Of a stretch of 63,676 bases of DNA, positions 27,004 through 37,123 are shown in pieces (within the stretch, counting starts at the first letter, position 1; the number at the start of each line of letters is the position of its first letter). The notes under the pieces were generated by a model that made no database searches, was not told where the DNA came from, and saw only the letters and a program-made list of their open reading frames with translations. Both the position numbers and the translations under genes were made by a program. Location: positions 1-63,676 of the forward strand of contig CAJWBJ010000006.1 in NCBI GenBank assembly GCA_913020495.1, read 5' to 3'. Source of the stretch: an uncultured Oleiphilus sp. GTDB taxonomy: Bacteria > Pseudomonadota > Gammaproteobacteria > Pseudomonadales > Oleiphilaceae.

Positions 27004-29622
27004 TTATCTAAATTTAACCACACTGCCAATAGACTTGTTTGGTGTGCCGGTGACAGTATTAGCTGAGGATTGCGCAAAGGATTGATACTGCACACCAAAA
27101 TCAAGACCAGTTAAACTGCCGCCGTCAACCTTTATAAACTCTGTGGTTGTAAAGGGTGGGTACTGACCCTTGGCTTCACCATTATCAAAAGTCTCTGCAT
27201 CTAGGTCGTTATTAGTCCCCGCTTTCAATAGATATTCACCATTTGGAACCCGGGGAAAACTATAGCTATATTGGTTATCGCTTTTAATCGAGCCCACTAA
27301 TGCAAATCGTACTAAAGGCTTGCCTTCCGCATTTTCATCAATATGATATAAAGAAACGAATAAAGCGCCTACACTGGAATCAGTTTGAACAGTATTGGAA
27401 TTAAAGACATCAATCGTTAAAACTTTTACATCACCATCATCGATTTTATATAATATTGAGATATCGCCGCTATTAACTGAATTAATATCCAAGACTGTAT
27501 TATTTACCCTTACACGGTACTTACCCAAGCCCGATTCATCAACGCTATCAGCATCAAATTCAGACACCTCTATCCAGTCATCACTGGGTGAAATACTAAT
27601 AATATTGATCGAACCTGAGCCAGGGTTATCAAGAAATAAACTTGAAATTGTATTCGCTCCGACAAATCCAAACTGAGTGGGGAAAATACTTAATGATGGT
27701 AATATTATTGCTTCGCCCTGCTCTGTCAGAGCCCAATTAACCGCTTTTGCAGCATTGATTAAGCCACTACCAAAGAGTTCTCTATTTGCAAGGTCATCTG
27801 TTAGTGCACCACTCGCTAAAGCTGCAGTGAATGATGACTGCTCCAAATTAGTATTTAACGATTTCATCAATGCCGCAACGCCTGCAACATGAGGTGTTGC
27901 CATTGATGTACCGACATACTCAACATACTCACTTGCCATAAAAGTACTTAGAATTCCATCTTGAAAACCATCCAGTAACGAATCTCCCAAGCCGGTGCCA
28001 CCCGGAGCAGTGACATCGATATATGTTCCATGGTTCGAAAAGGTTGAAAGCGTTTTGTTATCAGTAACAGAACTGACACCCACAACACCATCAAAAGCTG
28101 CAGGGTAGAAACTTGCTGATGAACCATCATTCCCTGCAGCAGCTATAATAATTAGACCTTCTTCTAAGGCCGCATTAATAGCTTGCTCTAAAACAAAAGA
28201 ACGATCAGGCCCTCCAAGGGACAAATTTATTATATCTGCTTTTTTACTAGGAATAGTGCCACTTGCATTCTCAAGACCTGCGGCATATAGAATGGCATTC
28301 GCAATGTCGCTATTAGCACCTTCATTGTTAGTTCCCAATACACGTAAAGGCATTAGGGTCGCATTATATGCAACCCCTGCTACACCTAAATTGTTGTCAC
28401 CTTCTGCAGCTAAAATTCCGGCAACATGTGAGCCATGGAAAAATACTCCTGTGTCATTTGGATCGCTATCTAAACCATCACCATCACCTGCTGCGCTAGG
28501 GTCTGAAATAAAATCGTAACCATCAATACCAATATTATTTTTTAAATCAAGGTGATTGGCATCTATTCCGGTATCTATCACTGCTATAACAACCCCTGCC
28601 CCAGTTGATGCCTCCCAGGCTGCGGGAATTTGAATCATAGGAAGATTCCACTGCCGACTTAATTCAGAATCGTTTGTTCGTGGCGTGACCGCAGTAGCTT
28701 TATAAATATAATTAGGTTCAGCAATAAGTACACTGCTATCAAGTTTTAATTGCTCTATCACATTTAGAGTCTGCCACTTGGCATTAAGTTCAGAAGCTAA
28801 CGGCGTATTGGAGAGCGCTGACTCAAACGTCATAGACCGACTTGCAGAAAGTTGCTCAAGCTTATAAACAGTCGCTAAGCCGCCAACATTTCTTTGGTGT
28901 AACAAGTTGTGCTTTGTGATAATTTGAGGTGGCTCTTGCTGTGTCGAACTGAGGGATTTAATCGCTGTTTTTTTCTTAAATTTAACGAGCACTTCACCAG
29001 AGACAAAATTTGTATTGAGCATCGAAGTTTGGACGCCACCCCCACTAAACAGAGTTTGAGATACAGAAAGGGTATAGAGCATTGGAGATGAATTATCCTC
29101 CTGCGCACTTAATTCAATAATATAGACGCCTTCTTGAATAACACTGAGTGTTTGTGTACTGGAATTATCAAAACTTAAATTGCCAGCATCAACTGCCTGA
29201 TCATTCTCGGGTCGAAGAAACAGGTCTACATTAATCGAAGTAGACTCTGGGTCAGCTAGGAAAGTTGTTAAACGTATTTGTTGGCCTTTAAGTAGCGATA
29301 CACGAAAGAAATCTTTGGTATCTTTATAATAAGATTCACCAGTTTGGTATTCACCCTCATTGCCGCTCAGGTAACCGCCCAAAATTACTGGATTTGATAT
29401 AAATTGCGGTGTATCAAAGCTGTTATTTTGTTCTTGAAGCTCATTTGACTCCATTACATCAGCATCAATTGCTGAATTAGGCTCAATAGTAATCGTGCCA
29501 CTAACAGCAAAGGTTGGTGTATTTTTAGTTGCACCATTATCACTGCCACTGCTACAAGCAACTAATGACAAAAGAGTAAAAAAGATTAACAAGACTTGAA
29601 TTTTGGAAAGGTAGAGCATCAT
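27004..29622 (-). CDS. subtilisin-like S8 serine protease lipoprotein
   Basis: An 872-residue lipoprotein with lipobox LVAC (Cys23) and Ser at +2, predicting the outer membrane. Domains in order: a disordered linker, a PPC-like beta domain (about 75-190), and an inhibitor-like prodomain with VLVKFKKK (about 212). The S8 catalytic domain follows, with VIDTGID (Asp about 350), HGSHVAG (His about 397) and GTSMATPHVAG (Ser about 571). A C-terminal beta-sandwich region (about 660-840) ends the protein. It is a predicted cell-surface protease for extracellular protein use or maturation. It is a single gene. Confidence 0.92.
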   Translation of the reverse strand: MMLYLSKIQVLLIFFTLLSLVACSSGSDNGATKNTPTFAVSGTITIEPNSAIDADVMESNELQEQNNSFDTPQFISNPVILGGYLSGNEGEYQTGESYYKDTKDFFRVSLLKGQQIRLTTFLADPESTSINVDLFLRPENDQAVDAGNLSFDNSSTQTLSVIQEGVYIIELSAQEDNSSPMLYTLSVSQTLFSGGGVQTSMLNTNFVSGEVLVKFKKKTAIKSLSSTQQEPPQIITKHNLLHQRNVGGLATVYKLEQLSASRSMTFESALSNTPLASELNAKWQTLNVIEQLKLDSSVLIAEPNYIYKATAVTPRTNDSELSRQWNLPMIQIPAAWEASTGAGVVIAVIDTGIDANHLDLKNNIGIDGYDFISDPSAAGDGDGLDSDPNDTGVFFHGSHVAGILAAEGDNNLGVAGVAYNATLMPLRVLGTNNEGANSDIANAILYAAGLENASGTIPSKKADIINLSLGGPDRSFVLEQAINAALEEGLIIIAAAGNDGSSASFYPAAFDGVVGVSSVTDNKTLSTFSNHGTYIDVTAPGGTGLGDSLLDGFQDGILSTFMASEYVEYVGTSMATPHVAGVAALMKSLNTNLEQSSFTAALASGALTDDLANRELFGSGLINAAKAVNWALTEQGEAIILPSLSIFPTQFGFVGANTISSLFLDNPGSGSINIISISPSDDWIEVSEFDADSVDESGLGKYRVRVNNTVLDINSVNSGDISILYKIDDGDVKVLTIDVFNSNTVQTDSSVGALFVSLYHIDENAEGKPLVRFALVGSIKSDNQYSYSFPRVPNGEYLLKAGTNNDLDAETFDNGEAKGQYPPFTTTEFIKVDGGSLTGLDFGVQYQSFAQSSANTVTGTPNKSIGSVVKFR

Positions 29623-29865
29623 TTAGTTAAGCGAAGCCTTCTAGGTTAATTAAATTTGGTCAACACCCTGCCAGTCCGGCATTCACCTTAGCCGAAATAC
29701 AGCTCTTATATGGCGCTTATGACAAAATAACAATAGATACCGACTGAAAATCAGCGGCATGACATCATCATTTATTCAAAAGAGTGTCAAGCAATGAGTA
29801 CTTTAACAATAAACCACAATTTAGGCATGTATTTAGGCGCATATTGATGCAATGAAATACTTAAA

Positions 29866-30477
29866 TTAACTTTTAATTGCCAACCTGAGCGCCTCTTCAG
29901 CCAGTAAAGAGAGTGATATTTTACCTTTGTTATTAAACCAAGTTTTCGACCAACTAAGTGCCCCAGTCAAAAAACGACGCAAAACAAATATATCACCATC
30001 GATATAGCCCTCGTTTTTTGCCTGAGTTAAAACCTCCATCCATAGCGATTCATACTTATCCCTTAACTTAAGGATATCAGCCTGATTTTGCTCATTCAAG
30101 CTGCGCCATTCATAGACTAAAACGGCCATTGCATCACCAGTAACGCCATTGATCGATTCTAGCTCACAGACAATCAAAGCTAACAACTTGTCTTTGGATG
30201 TTTCTGAATTTTTAAGCTCAGCTCTCATTCGGCGTGTATTAAAGATAATCGTTTCTTCCATCACCGCCTTTAAAATTGCTTCTTTGGTTTTAAAGTGGTG
30301 AAAAATACTACCCGACTGTATGCCCACAGCTGACGCTAAATCTCTGACAGTAGTACGCTCGTAGCCTTTTTGATTAAACAGAGTAGCAGCCATAGAAAGC
30401 AGACGACCCTTAGCGCTTTGAGGGTCTATTAATTGATCATTTTGATTTATAGATGAGTTTAAAGGCGATTGTTTCAA
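29866..30477 (-). CDS. atuR: TetR family repressor of the terpene cluster (AtuR-like)
   Basis: A 203-residue TetR regulator. I place the start at a TTG (30477) five bases after GGAGAG, because the upstream in-frame extension to 30591 encodes a hydrophobic non-family segment and overlaps the operator. The HTH is TTVRDLASAVGIQSGSIFHH within about residues 40-62. It is divergent from atuA, as AtuR is in P. aeruginosa, where AtuR represses the cluster and binds two inverted repeats between the genes. The same pair of palindromes is seen here. Confidence 0.85.
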   Translation of the reverse strand: MKQSPLNSSINQNDQLIDPQSAKGRLLSMAATLFNQKGYERTTVRDLASAVGIQSGSIFHHFKTKEAILKAVMEETIIFNTRRMRAELKNSETSKDKLLALIVCELESINGVTGDAMAVLVYEWRSLNEQNQADILKLRDKYESLWMEVLTQAKNEGYIDGDIFVLRRFLTGALSWSKTWFNNKGKISLSLLAEEALRLAIKS

Positions 30478-30576
30478 AAATTCTCTCCAACATAACAAAA
30501 TAATTAACAGGTCAGAACTACACGAGATAACTGAATAAAATAACAGCATAAGACAGATGTAAAGCATAGCTGTCAT

Positions 30577-30662
30577 TACTTTACAAACCAAGCGCTTGAT
30601 CTAATTTATAGATAAGTTTATCACTCAACTACTTTACAAACCAAGCGCTTGCTTGGTATTGT
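30577..30662. promoter_or_regulatory. paired AtuR-type operators and atuA promoter
   Basis: A 22-bp sequence, tactttacaaac followed by caagcgcttg, is repeated exactly at 30577-30598 and 30630-30651, 53 bp apart. Each copy holds the perfect palindrome CAAGCGCTTG. In the second copy the operator fits exactly between a -35-like TTTACA (30633) and a -10-like TATTGT (30657) with an 18-bp spacer pointing at atuA. Bound repressor would thus block RNA polymerase. The repeats are observed; the binding protein is inferred. Confidence 0.8.
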
Positions 30663-30693
30663 TGTTTTATTCTTTGAATAACAGGTAAATAAC

Positions 30694-32508
30694 ATGAATT
30701 CTGATAAAACTATTCGGATTGGTTGTGCCTCTGCTTTTTGGGGTGATACAGAAACTGCAGCAGAACAATTAGTCAGTAAAGGAAACCTCGATTATCTAGT
30801 CTTCGATTATCTGGCTGAGATCACCATGTCAATTATGGCTGGTCAGAAAATGAAAAAGCCTGATGCAGGTTATGCGGTAGATTTTGTGCAAACAGCCATG
30901 GCCCCCCTACTAAGACAAATCAAAGAAAAAGGAATTAAAGTTATTAGTAATGCAGGAGGTGTAAACCCGCAAGCTTGCATGAAAGCGCTTAAAGAAATTG
31001 CTGAAAAAGAAGGCGTAAACCTTAAAATTGCCATGGTTGATGGCGATAATATTCTTCCCAAAAAAACACAGTATGAAAAAGACGGTATCAAAGAGCTTCA
31101 TACCGATGCCGCTATGCCTCCCATGTTTTTAAGCATGAATGCGTACCTCGGTGCGCCCGGTATCGTAACTGCATTAGAGGCCGGTGCAGATATAATAATC
31201 ACGGGACGTGTCGTCGATAGCGCTGTTGTTTTAGGCGCAATGATTCACGAGTTTAATTGGCGCTGGGATGATTTTGACAAACTTTCCCAAGGAAGTTTAG
31301 CCGGACACATCATCGAGTGCGGTGCTCACTGTACAGGTGGTAATTTTACAGACTGGGAAACGGTCAAAGATGGTTTTGACGATATGGGCTTTCCCATTGT
31401 TGAAGTTTCACCTGATTCATCATTCTTTGTAACCAAGCCTGAAGGAACTGGTGGAGTTGTCAATATTGCCACTATAAGCGAGCAGCTTGTATACGAAATT
31501 GGCGACCCGCGCGCTTATATGCTCCCTGATGTAATTTGTGACTTCACTCAAGTTAGTTTGACTCAAGAAAAAGAAAATCAAGTGCGTGTTACAGGTGCCC
31601 TAGGCCTTCCTCCTACTGATAAATATAAAGTCTCAGCCACATGGGTAAATGGCTTCAAATGCACTGTTACTTTCTTATTAGCAGGCATTGATGCCAGTAA
31701 GAAAGGCAAGTCGGTTGCCGATGCCATCATCAGCAAAACGAGTCGTATGATTCAATCAAAAGGCTTAAAACCATATACAGATGTTGATATTGAACTGCTA
31801 GGCTCAGAAACAACATATGGCGAACGAAGTGATGCAAAAAATTGTCGCGAGATTGTCGTTAAAATTTCAGTTGCCAGTTTAGATAAAAAATCATTGGTTC
31901 TTTTCTCAAAGGAAATTGCGCAAGCTGCTACCGCTATGGCGCCTGGTATTACAGGCATTGTCGGTGGCCGCCCTACCGTATGGCCAAAAATCAGCTTATT
32001 TTCTTGCTTGGTACCGAAAGACGGCATTGATATATCAGTTAATCTCGATGACCAGACAATACAAACATCACTTAAAATTAGCGGTGGTTTTGATGAAAGC
32101 ATGATTAAAGCTCAAGCTTCTGATTCAACACTTAACGAAAGCGCGAACTTGACGGTACCTTTAATATCTCTCGCCTGGGCAAGAAGTGGTGACAAAGGTG
32201 ACCATTCAAATATTGGCGTCATTGCACGTAAACCAGAGTTTCTTCCTTACATAAAATCTGCCTTGACTGAACAAGCAGTCGCACAATACATGACGCATAC
32301 ACTTTGCCCAGATCACGGGAAAGTAACTCGCTGGGACCTTCCGGGTATTCATGCTGTTAACTTTTTATTAGAACACAGTTTGGGTGGCGGCGGTGTTGCC
32401 AGTCTCCGGATAGATCCTCAAGGTAAGGCATTTGCTCAACAGTTATTACAATATCCAATCCCCGTAAGTAAAAGCATTGCGGATGAAGTTTCCAAGGAGG
32501 CACACTAA
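30694..32508 (+). CDS. atuA: acyclic terpene utilisation protein AtuA
   Basis: A 604-residue DUF1446 (AtuA-family) protein. The N-terminal region begins [20 protein letters not shown], with SNAGGVNPQ near 87 and ITGRVVDSA near 169. The last about 100 residues form the AtuA-like ferredoxin-fold domain with [17 protein letters not shown]. AtuA is required for growth on citronellol and geraniol and has been proposed to act on 3-hydroxy-3-isohexenylglutaryl-CoA. Its exact reaction is not settled. It is the first gene of the operon; atuB starts two bases after its stop. Confidence 0.92.
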   Translation: MNSDKTIRIGCASAFWGDTETAAEQLVSKGNLDYLVFDYLAEITMSIMAGQKMKKPDAGYAVDFVQTAMAPLLRQIKEKGIKVISNAGGVNPQACMKALKEIAEKEGVNLKIAMVDGDNILPKKTQYEKDGIKELHTDAAMPPMFLSMNAYLGAPGIVTALEAGADIIITGRVVDSAVVLGAMIHEFNWRWDDFDKLSQGSLAGHIIECGAHCTGGNFTDWETVKDGFDDMGFPIVEVSPDSSFFVTKPEGTGGVVNIATISEQLVYEIGDPRAYMLPDVICDFTQVSLTQEKENQVRVTGALGLPPTDKYKVSATWVNGFKCTVTFLLAGIDASKKGKSVADAIISKTSRMIQSKGLKPYTDVDIELLGSETTYGERSDAKNCREIVVKISVASLDKKSLVLFSKEIAQAATAMAPGITGIVGGRPTVWPKISLFSCLVPKDGIDISVNLDDQTIQTSLKISGGFDESMIKAQASDSTLNESANLTVPLISLAWARSGDKGDHSNIGVIARKPEFLPYIKSALTEQAVAQYMTHTLCPDHGKVTRWDLPGIHAVNFLLEHSLGGGGVASLRIDPQGKAFAQQLLQYPIPVSKSIADEVSKEAH

Positions 32509-32510
32509 CT

Positions 32511-33395
32511 ATGTCATCACCCTATCAATCGATTTATAAAGACTCGTTATTCCAAAATAAAACAATTATCGTAACTGGTGGAGGTAGCGGTATAGGCCGG
32601 TGTACCGCGCATGAGCTTGCAAGCTTGGGCTCAACGGTAATTTTGATTGGACGAAAACTAGAAAAACTTCAAATAGTCGCTAAAGAAATACAAGAAGATG
32701 GTGGCACCGCAGATTTTTTTGAATGTGATATTCGTGAAGAAACTATCGTACAAGCAACTGTAAAAGCCATTATAGAAAAGCACCCTCGAATTCATGGTTT
32801 AGTCAATAACGCTGGGGGGCAGTTTCCCTCCCCACTTACAGGCATAAATCAAAAAGGTTGGGAAACGGTGGTAAGAACAAATTTAACCGGCGGTTTTTTA
32901 ATGGCAAAAGAAGTTTATCTTAAAAGTATGTCCAAGCATGGCGGCTCAATAGTCAATATCGTCGCGGATATGTGGGGTGGCATGCCGGGTATGGGACACT
33001 CTGGAGCTGCAAGAGCAGGAATGGTCAACTTTACACAAACAGCTTCTGTTGAATGGGCCGCCTCAGGTGTGAGAGTAAATGCAGTTGCACCAGGTTGGGT
33101 GGCTTCAAGCGGGATGGATAGTTACCCCGAATCAATGAAGCCATGGATTCTAAACCTAAGGGATGCCGTACCACTTAAAAGATTGGGCACAGAAGCAGAA
33201 GTAAGTTCAGCTATCTGTTTTCTTTTAAGTGACGGCGCTAATTTTATCAGTGGTGATTGCCTACGAATTGACGGTGCAGCATCTCAGGGCGGTCGTGTTG
33301 TTCCTCTACCAAAAGCAAAGAACTCCGAATCATATGATGGTTTCCACCGATCCGTCATCCCTGAGATTTTTCAAAACGATGATGAGAACAGTTAA
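32511..33395 (+). CDS. atuB: SDR family oxidoreductase AtuB
   Basis: A 294-residue SDR with the cofactor loop GGGSGIGR (about 24-31) and NNAGGQFPSP. In place of the classical YxxxK it has GHSGAARAGMVNFT, as in peroxisomal 2-enoyl/2,4-dienoyl-CoA reductases. This suggests an enoyl-CoA-type substrate rather than simple alcohol oxidation. Its P. aeruginosa positional equivalent AtuB is thought to oxidise citronellol or an intermediate. It is coupled to atuA (2-bp gap) and atuC (2-bp gap). Confidence 0.85.
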   Translation: MSSPYQSIYKDSLFQNKTIIVTGGGSGIGRCTAHELASLGSTVILIGRKLEKLQIVAKEIQEDGGTADFFECDIREETIVQATVKAIIEKHPRIHGLVNNAGGQFPSPLTGINQKGWETVVRTNLTGGFLMAKEVYLKSMSKHGGSIVNIVADMWGGMPGMGHSGAARAGMVNFTQTASVEWAASGVRVNAVAPGWVASSGMDSYPESMKPWILNLRDAVPLKRLGTEAEVSSAICFLLSDGANFISGDCLRIDGAASQGGRVVPLPKAKNSESYDGFHRSVIPEIFQNDDENS

Positions 33396-33397
33396 TT

Positions 33398-35014
33398 ATG
33401 GCTAAACTAACGTCAAATATTGATACGCGCTCTGAAGAGTTCTCTGACAACCAGGCATCTTTACAATTATTCGTCGATGCTTTCAGAGCTGTTGAGCAAA
33501 AAGTGCTTGATAAAGAAAACGAAGCAAAAGACAAGTTCATCAAGCGAGGTAAATTACTCCCTAGAGAACGTATAAACCTATTATTGGATAGAGGCGCACC
33601 TTTCCTTGAAATCAGCTCATTAGCTGGCTATAAAATGCATGATGACAAAGACGGTTCTATGGCAGGTGGCGGCGTTATTTCGGGTATCGGTTACGTCTCT
33701 GGAGTTCGTTGTATCGTAGTCGCCAGCAATAGCGCTATTAAAGGCGGGACTATTTCTCCTGCTGGCCTAGATAAAACATTACGTCTTCAAGATATCGCCA
33801 AAGAAAACAAACTACCGATTGTTACCTTAGCTGAAAGTGGTGGTGCAAACCTTAACTACGCCACTGATATTTTTGTTCAAGGCGCACGAGGCTTCGCAAA
33901 TCAAGCTCGTTTGTCAGCGGCTGGCATCCCTTCAATCACAGTTGTGCATGGTAATGCAACGGCAGGTGGAGCTTATCAGCCAGGTCTTTCCGATTACTCA
34001 ATCATGGTAAAAGGCAAAGCTAAAATGTTTCTGGCTGGCCCTCCTTTATTGAAAGCTGCTACTGGCGAAATTGCTTCGGATGAAGAATTGGGTGGCGCAG
34101 AAATGCATACACAAATTGCCGGTTCCGCTGAATTTTTGGCTGAAGATGATGCTGATGGTATTCGTATAGCTAGAGAAGTTATGTCGACTATCCCATGGAA
34201 TGAACAGCTTCCTAGTCAACAAAAATTAACATGGGAAGAACCACTATTTCCAGCTGAAGAATTAATTGGTGTCGTACCTTCTGATAATAAACGACCTTAC
34301 GACGTCAGAGATATTATTGCTCGTATTGCAGATGGTTCTGATTTTGTTGATTTCAAGCCAGAATTCGACAATCAAACGGTATGTGGTTTTCTAAAAATAC
34401 AAGGTCATGCTTGTGGTTTGATTGGTAACAACGGCCCCATCACACCTGCGGGTGCTGCAAAAGCAACCCAGTTTATTCAGTTATGCGAGCAATCTAATAC
34501 CAGCTTGCTGTTCTTTCATAATACGACTGGTTTTATGGTTGGTACCCATGCTGAGCAAAACGGCATTATTAAACATGGGTCAAAAATGCTTCAAGCCGTC
34601 GCCAATACCACCGTACCAAAACTGACCATTGTCGTTGGTGGCTCCTATGGTGCAGGAAACTATGCAATGTGTGGTCGCGGTCTTGACCCACGTTTTATTT
34701 TTGCATGGCCAAATAGCCGTACAGCAGTCATGGGCGGGGCTCAAGCTGGTAAAGTTTTAAGGATAGTGACCGAAGATAAACATACCAGAATGGGTAAAGA
34801 GGCTGACCCCAAAATGCTTGATATGATCGAAAAAGCCACAGCAGATAAACTCGATGCCGGTTCAACTGCACTTTATGGTACGGCAAGACTTTGGGATGAC
34901 GGTTTGATTGATCCAAGAGACACGAGAAAGGTACTCGCTTTCCTATTGGATATTTGTAATGAAGCTGATCGTCGCCCATTAAGGTCAAATACATTCGGTG
35001 TCGCTCGAATGTAA
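33398..35014 (+). CDS. atuC: geranyl-CoA carboxylase carboxyltransferase (beta) subunit
   Basis: A 538-residue crotonase-fold carboxyltransferase with the two halves of acyl-CoA carboxylase beta chains. The N-half has LAESGGANLNYATDIF and the C-half has GNNGPITPAGAAKATQFI and VGGSYGAGNYAMCGRG. It receives carboxyl-biotin from AtuF and carboxylates cis-geranyl-CoA to isohexenylglutaconyl-CoA. It is close in sequence to 3-methylcrotonyl-CoA carboxylase beta (LiuB), so the assignment rests on the Atu gene order. It follows atuB by two bases. Confidence 0.9.
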   Translation: MAKLTSNIDTRSEEFSDNQASLQLFVDAFRAVEQKVLDKENEAKDKFIKRGKLLPRERINLLLDRGAPFLEISSLAGYKMHDDKDGSMAGGGVISGIGYVSGVRCIVVASNSAIKGGTISPAGLDKTLRLQDIAKENKLPIVTLAESGGANLNYATDIFVQGARGFANQARLSAAGIPSITVVHGNATAGGAYQPGLSDYSIMVKGKAKMFLAGPPLLKAATGEIASDEELGGAEMHTQIAGSAEFLAEDDADGIRIAREVMSTIPWNEQLPSQQKLTWEEPLFPAEELIGVVPSDNKRPYDVRDIIARIADGSDFVDFKPEFDNQTVCGFLKIQGHACGLIGNNGPITPAGAAKATQFIQLCEQSNTSLLFFHNTTGFMVGTHAEQNGIIKHGSKMLQAVANTTVPKLTIVVGGSYGAGNYAMCGRGLDPRFIFAWPNSRTAVMGGAQAGKVLRIVTEDKHTRMGKEADPKMLDMIEKATADKLDAGSTALYGTARLWDDGLIDPRDTRKVLAFLLDICNEADRRPLRSNTFGVARM

Positions 35015-35097
35015 GAAACAAGATATTAAATAGATAGGGTCCTGCCCACTTTTATCAATAAATTTCCACCTCACTGGTGAAACAAGAGAATCAAAAC

Positions 35098-36255
35098 ATG
35101 ATATTTACGCAAGAGCACAATGAGATACGTCGTACAGTTAAAAATTTTGTTGAAAATGAAATTAACCCTTTTGTTAACGAGTGGGAAGCTGCAGGAACCT
35201 TTCCTATGAGGGAGCTGTTTAAAAAGCTTGGTGATTTAGGATTATTAGGCATCAGCAAACCAGTAGAATTTGGCGGAATGGGGTTGGATTATAGCTATAG
35301 TATTGTAGCGGCCGAGGAGTTTGGCCTATCGAAATGTGGTGGTGTTCCCCTTGCGATAGGTGTACAAACAGATATGTGCACCCCTGCACTTGCTCGATTT
35401 GGGTCAGACGAACTACGTGAGCAATTTCTTAAGCCTGCCATTAGTGGCGATATGATTGGTTGTATTGGCGTATCGGAACCTGGCGCAGGTTCTGATGTGG
35501 CTGGCCTGAAAACTACAGCCAAAAAGGACGGTGATGATTACATTATAAACGGTACTAAAATGTGGATTACAAATTCACCTTCTGCGGACTTCATTTGCTT
35601 GTTAGCCAATACATCCGATGACAAAGTGCATGTTAATAAATCTTTAATCGTCGTTCCGATGAATACACCCGGTATTACCGTTGCGCCCAAACTAGAAAAA
35701 TTAGGCATGCGCTCTTCTGAAACAGCTCAGGTATTTTTTGATAACGTCAGAGTTCCTCAGCGTTTTAGAATTGGCCATGAGGGTTCTGGGTTTATGATGC
35801 AGATGATGCAATTTCAGGAAGAAAGAATGTTTGGCGCTGCCAACATTTTAAAAGGGCTGGAAAACTGTGTAAATTCAACTATCGAATACTGTCGTGATCG
35901 TGAAACATTTGGTCAGCCATTAATAAACAATCAGGTTATCCACTTTCGTTTTGCTGAACTTCAAACTGAAATTGAAGCGCTGCGTTGCATGGTATACCAA
36001 GGTGTTGAACAATATATTAATAAGAAGGATGTCACTAAACTGGCATCAATGGCTAAATTAAAAGCGGGTCGATTAGGTCGTGAGGTCACGGATAGCTGCC
36101 TACAATATTGGGGCGGTATGGGTTATATGTGGGATAACGAAGTTTCGCGAGCTCAACGTGATATAAGGCTTGTATCAATTGGTGGCGGTGCCGATGAGAT
36201 CATGCTCGGTATTATTTGCAAACTCATGGGAATTTTACCTGGCAAACGCAAGTAA
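35098..36255 (+). CDS. atuD: citronellyl-CoA dehydrogenase
   Basis: A 385-residue acyl-CoA dehydrogenase, taking the ATG at 35098 (MIFTQEHNEIRRTVKNF) rather than the GTG at 35077. It has IGVSEPGAGSDVAGL (FAD/substrate loop, about 127), MWITNSP, and LQYWGGMGY near the C-terminus. In the Atu pathway it oxidises citronellyl-CoA to cis-geranyl-CoA, passing electrons to ETF. An 83-bp gap separates it from atuC, the longest gap before atuG; otherwise the operon is tight. Confidence 0.88.
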   Translation: MIFTQEHNEIRRTVKNFVENEINPFVNEWEAAGTFPMRELFKKLGDLGLLGISKPVEFGGMGLDYSYSIVAAEEFGLSKCGGVPLAIGVQTDMCTPALARFGSDELREQFLKPAISGDMIGCIGVSEPGAGSDVAGLKTTAKKDGDDYIINGTKMWITNSPSADFICLLANTSDDKVHVNKSLIVVPMNTPGITVAPKLEKLGMRSSETAQVFFDNVRVPQRFRIGHEGSGFMMQMMQFQEERMFGAANILKGLENCVNSTIEYCRDRETFGQPLINNQVIHFRFAELQTEIEALRCMVYQGVEQYINKKDVTKLASMAKLKAGRLGREVTDSCLQYWGGMGYMWDNEVSRAQRDIRLVSIGGGADEIMLGIICKLMGILPGKRK

Positions 36256-36272
36256 ACTTAGGACTAATTATA

Positions 36273-37103
36273 ATGGTTGCATCATATAGTGAAATACCCC
36301 TACCGGTCACAGAAACACTGCTACTTGATCATCAAGATCATGTGCTTTTTATTACTTTAAACAGACCAAAATCGCGTAATGCCATGAGTCTGCAAATGGT
36401 TCAAGAATTGATGTCCGTTTTTGAAACAATTGATAATAACTTGAATATTAGGGCCGTTGTTTTAAGAGGTACCGACGGACATTTTTGTGCTGGCGGTGAT
36501 ATTAAGGATATGGCTGGGGCACGTGCGTCTGCAGGTAAAGCTGATTCAGATCCATTTTTTAAATTGAATCGAGAATTTGGCAAAATGCTCACCTTAGCCA
36601 ACCAGCTACCACAAGTATTAATTGTGGTTACTGAAGGTGCTGTTTTAGGTGGTGGTTTTGGTCTTGTGTGTATTTCTGACATTGCGCTCTCTTCCAGCAC
36701 TGCAAAGTTTGGTTTACCCGAAACGGGGCTTGGTATTCCCCCTGCTCAAATCGCTCCCTTTGTCGTTTCTCGTATAGGCTTAACACAAGCAAGAAGACTA
36801 GCTTTATTAGGGGTACGTTTTGATGGTATTGAAGCAAAACAACTCGGAATTGTACACGAAGTACATGAGCAGACCGATCAATTAAATCAAGCCTTAGAGA
36901 CAGTACTTCAGCAAGTTAAACGCTGTGCCCCCCAAGCCAATAGAATAACGAAAGCCTTGGTCTTATCTGTTGGTAATGAGCCCTTAGAAGCACTACTGGA
37001 CAATGCCGCAAAATCATTCTCTGATGCTGTACAAGGTGCAGAGGGACAGGAAGGCACAATGGCTTTCATACAAAAACGTGCACCCAAGTGGTATGCCGAG
37101 TAA
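36273..37103 (+). CDS. atuE: isohexenylglutaconyl-CoA hydratase
   Basis: A 276-residue crotonase-family protein from the ATG at 36273, which follows AGGA; an upstream in-frame reading overlaps atuD and is rejected. The oxyanion-hole segments are GHFCAGGDIKDMA (about 69) and GAVLGGGFGLV (about 121). AtuE hydrates isohexenylglutaconyl-CoA to 3-hydroxy-3-isohexenylglutaryl-CoA. Its position between atuD and atuF matches P. aeruginosa. Confidence 0.87.
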   Translation: MVASYSEIPLPVTETLLLDHQDHVLFITLNRPKSRNAMSLQMVQELMSVFETIDNNLNIRAVVLRGTDGHFCAGGDIKDMAGARASAGKADSDPFFKLNREFGKMLTLANQLPQVLIVVTEGAVLGGGFGLVCISDIALSSSTAKFGLPETGLGIPPAQIAPFVVSRIGLTQARRLALLGVRFDGIEAKQLGIVHEVHEQTDQLNQALETVLQQVKRCAPQANRITKALVLSVGNEPLEALLDNAAKSFSDAVQGAEGQEGTMAFIQKRAPKWYAE

Positions 37104-37123
37104 ATTATCAGGAATTACAAACC

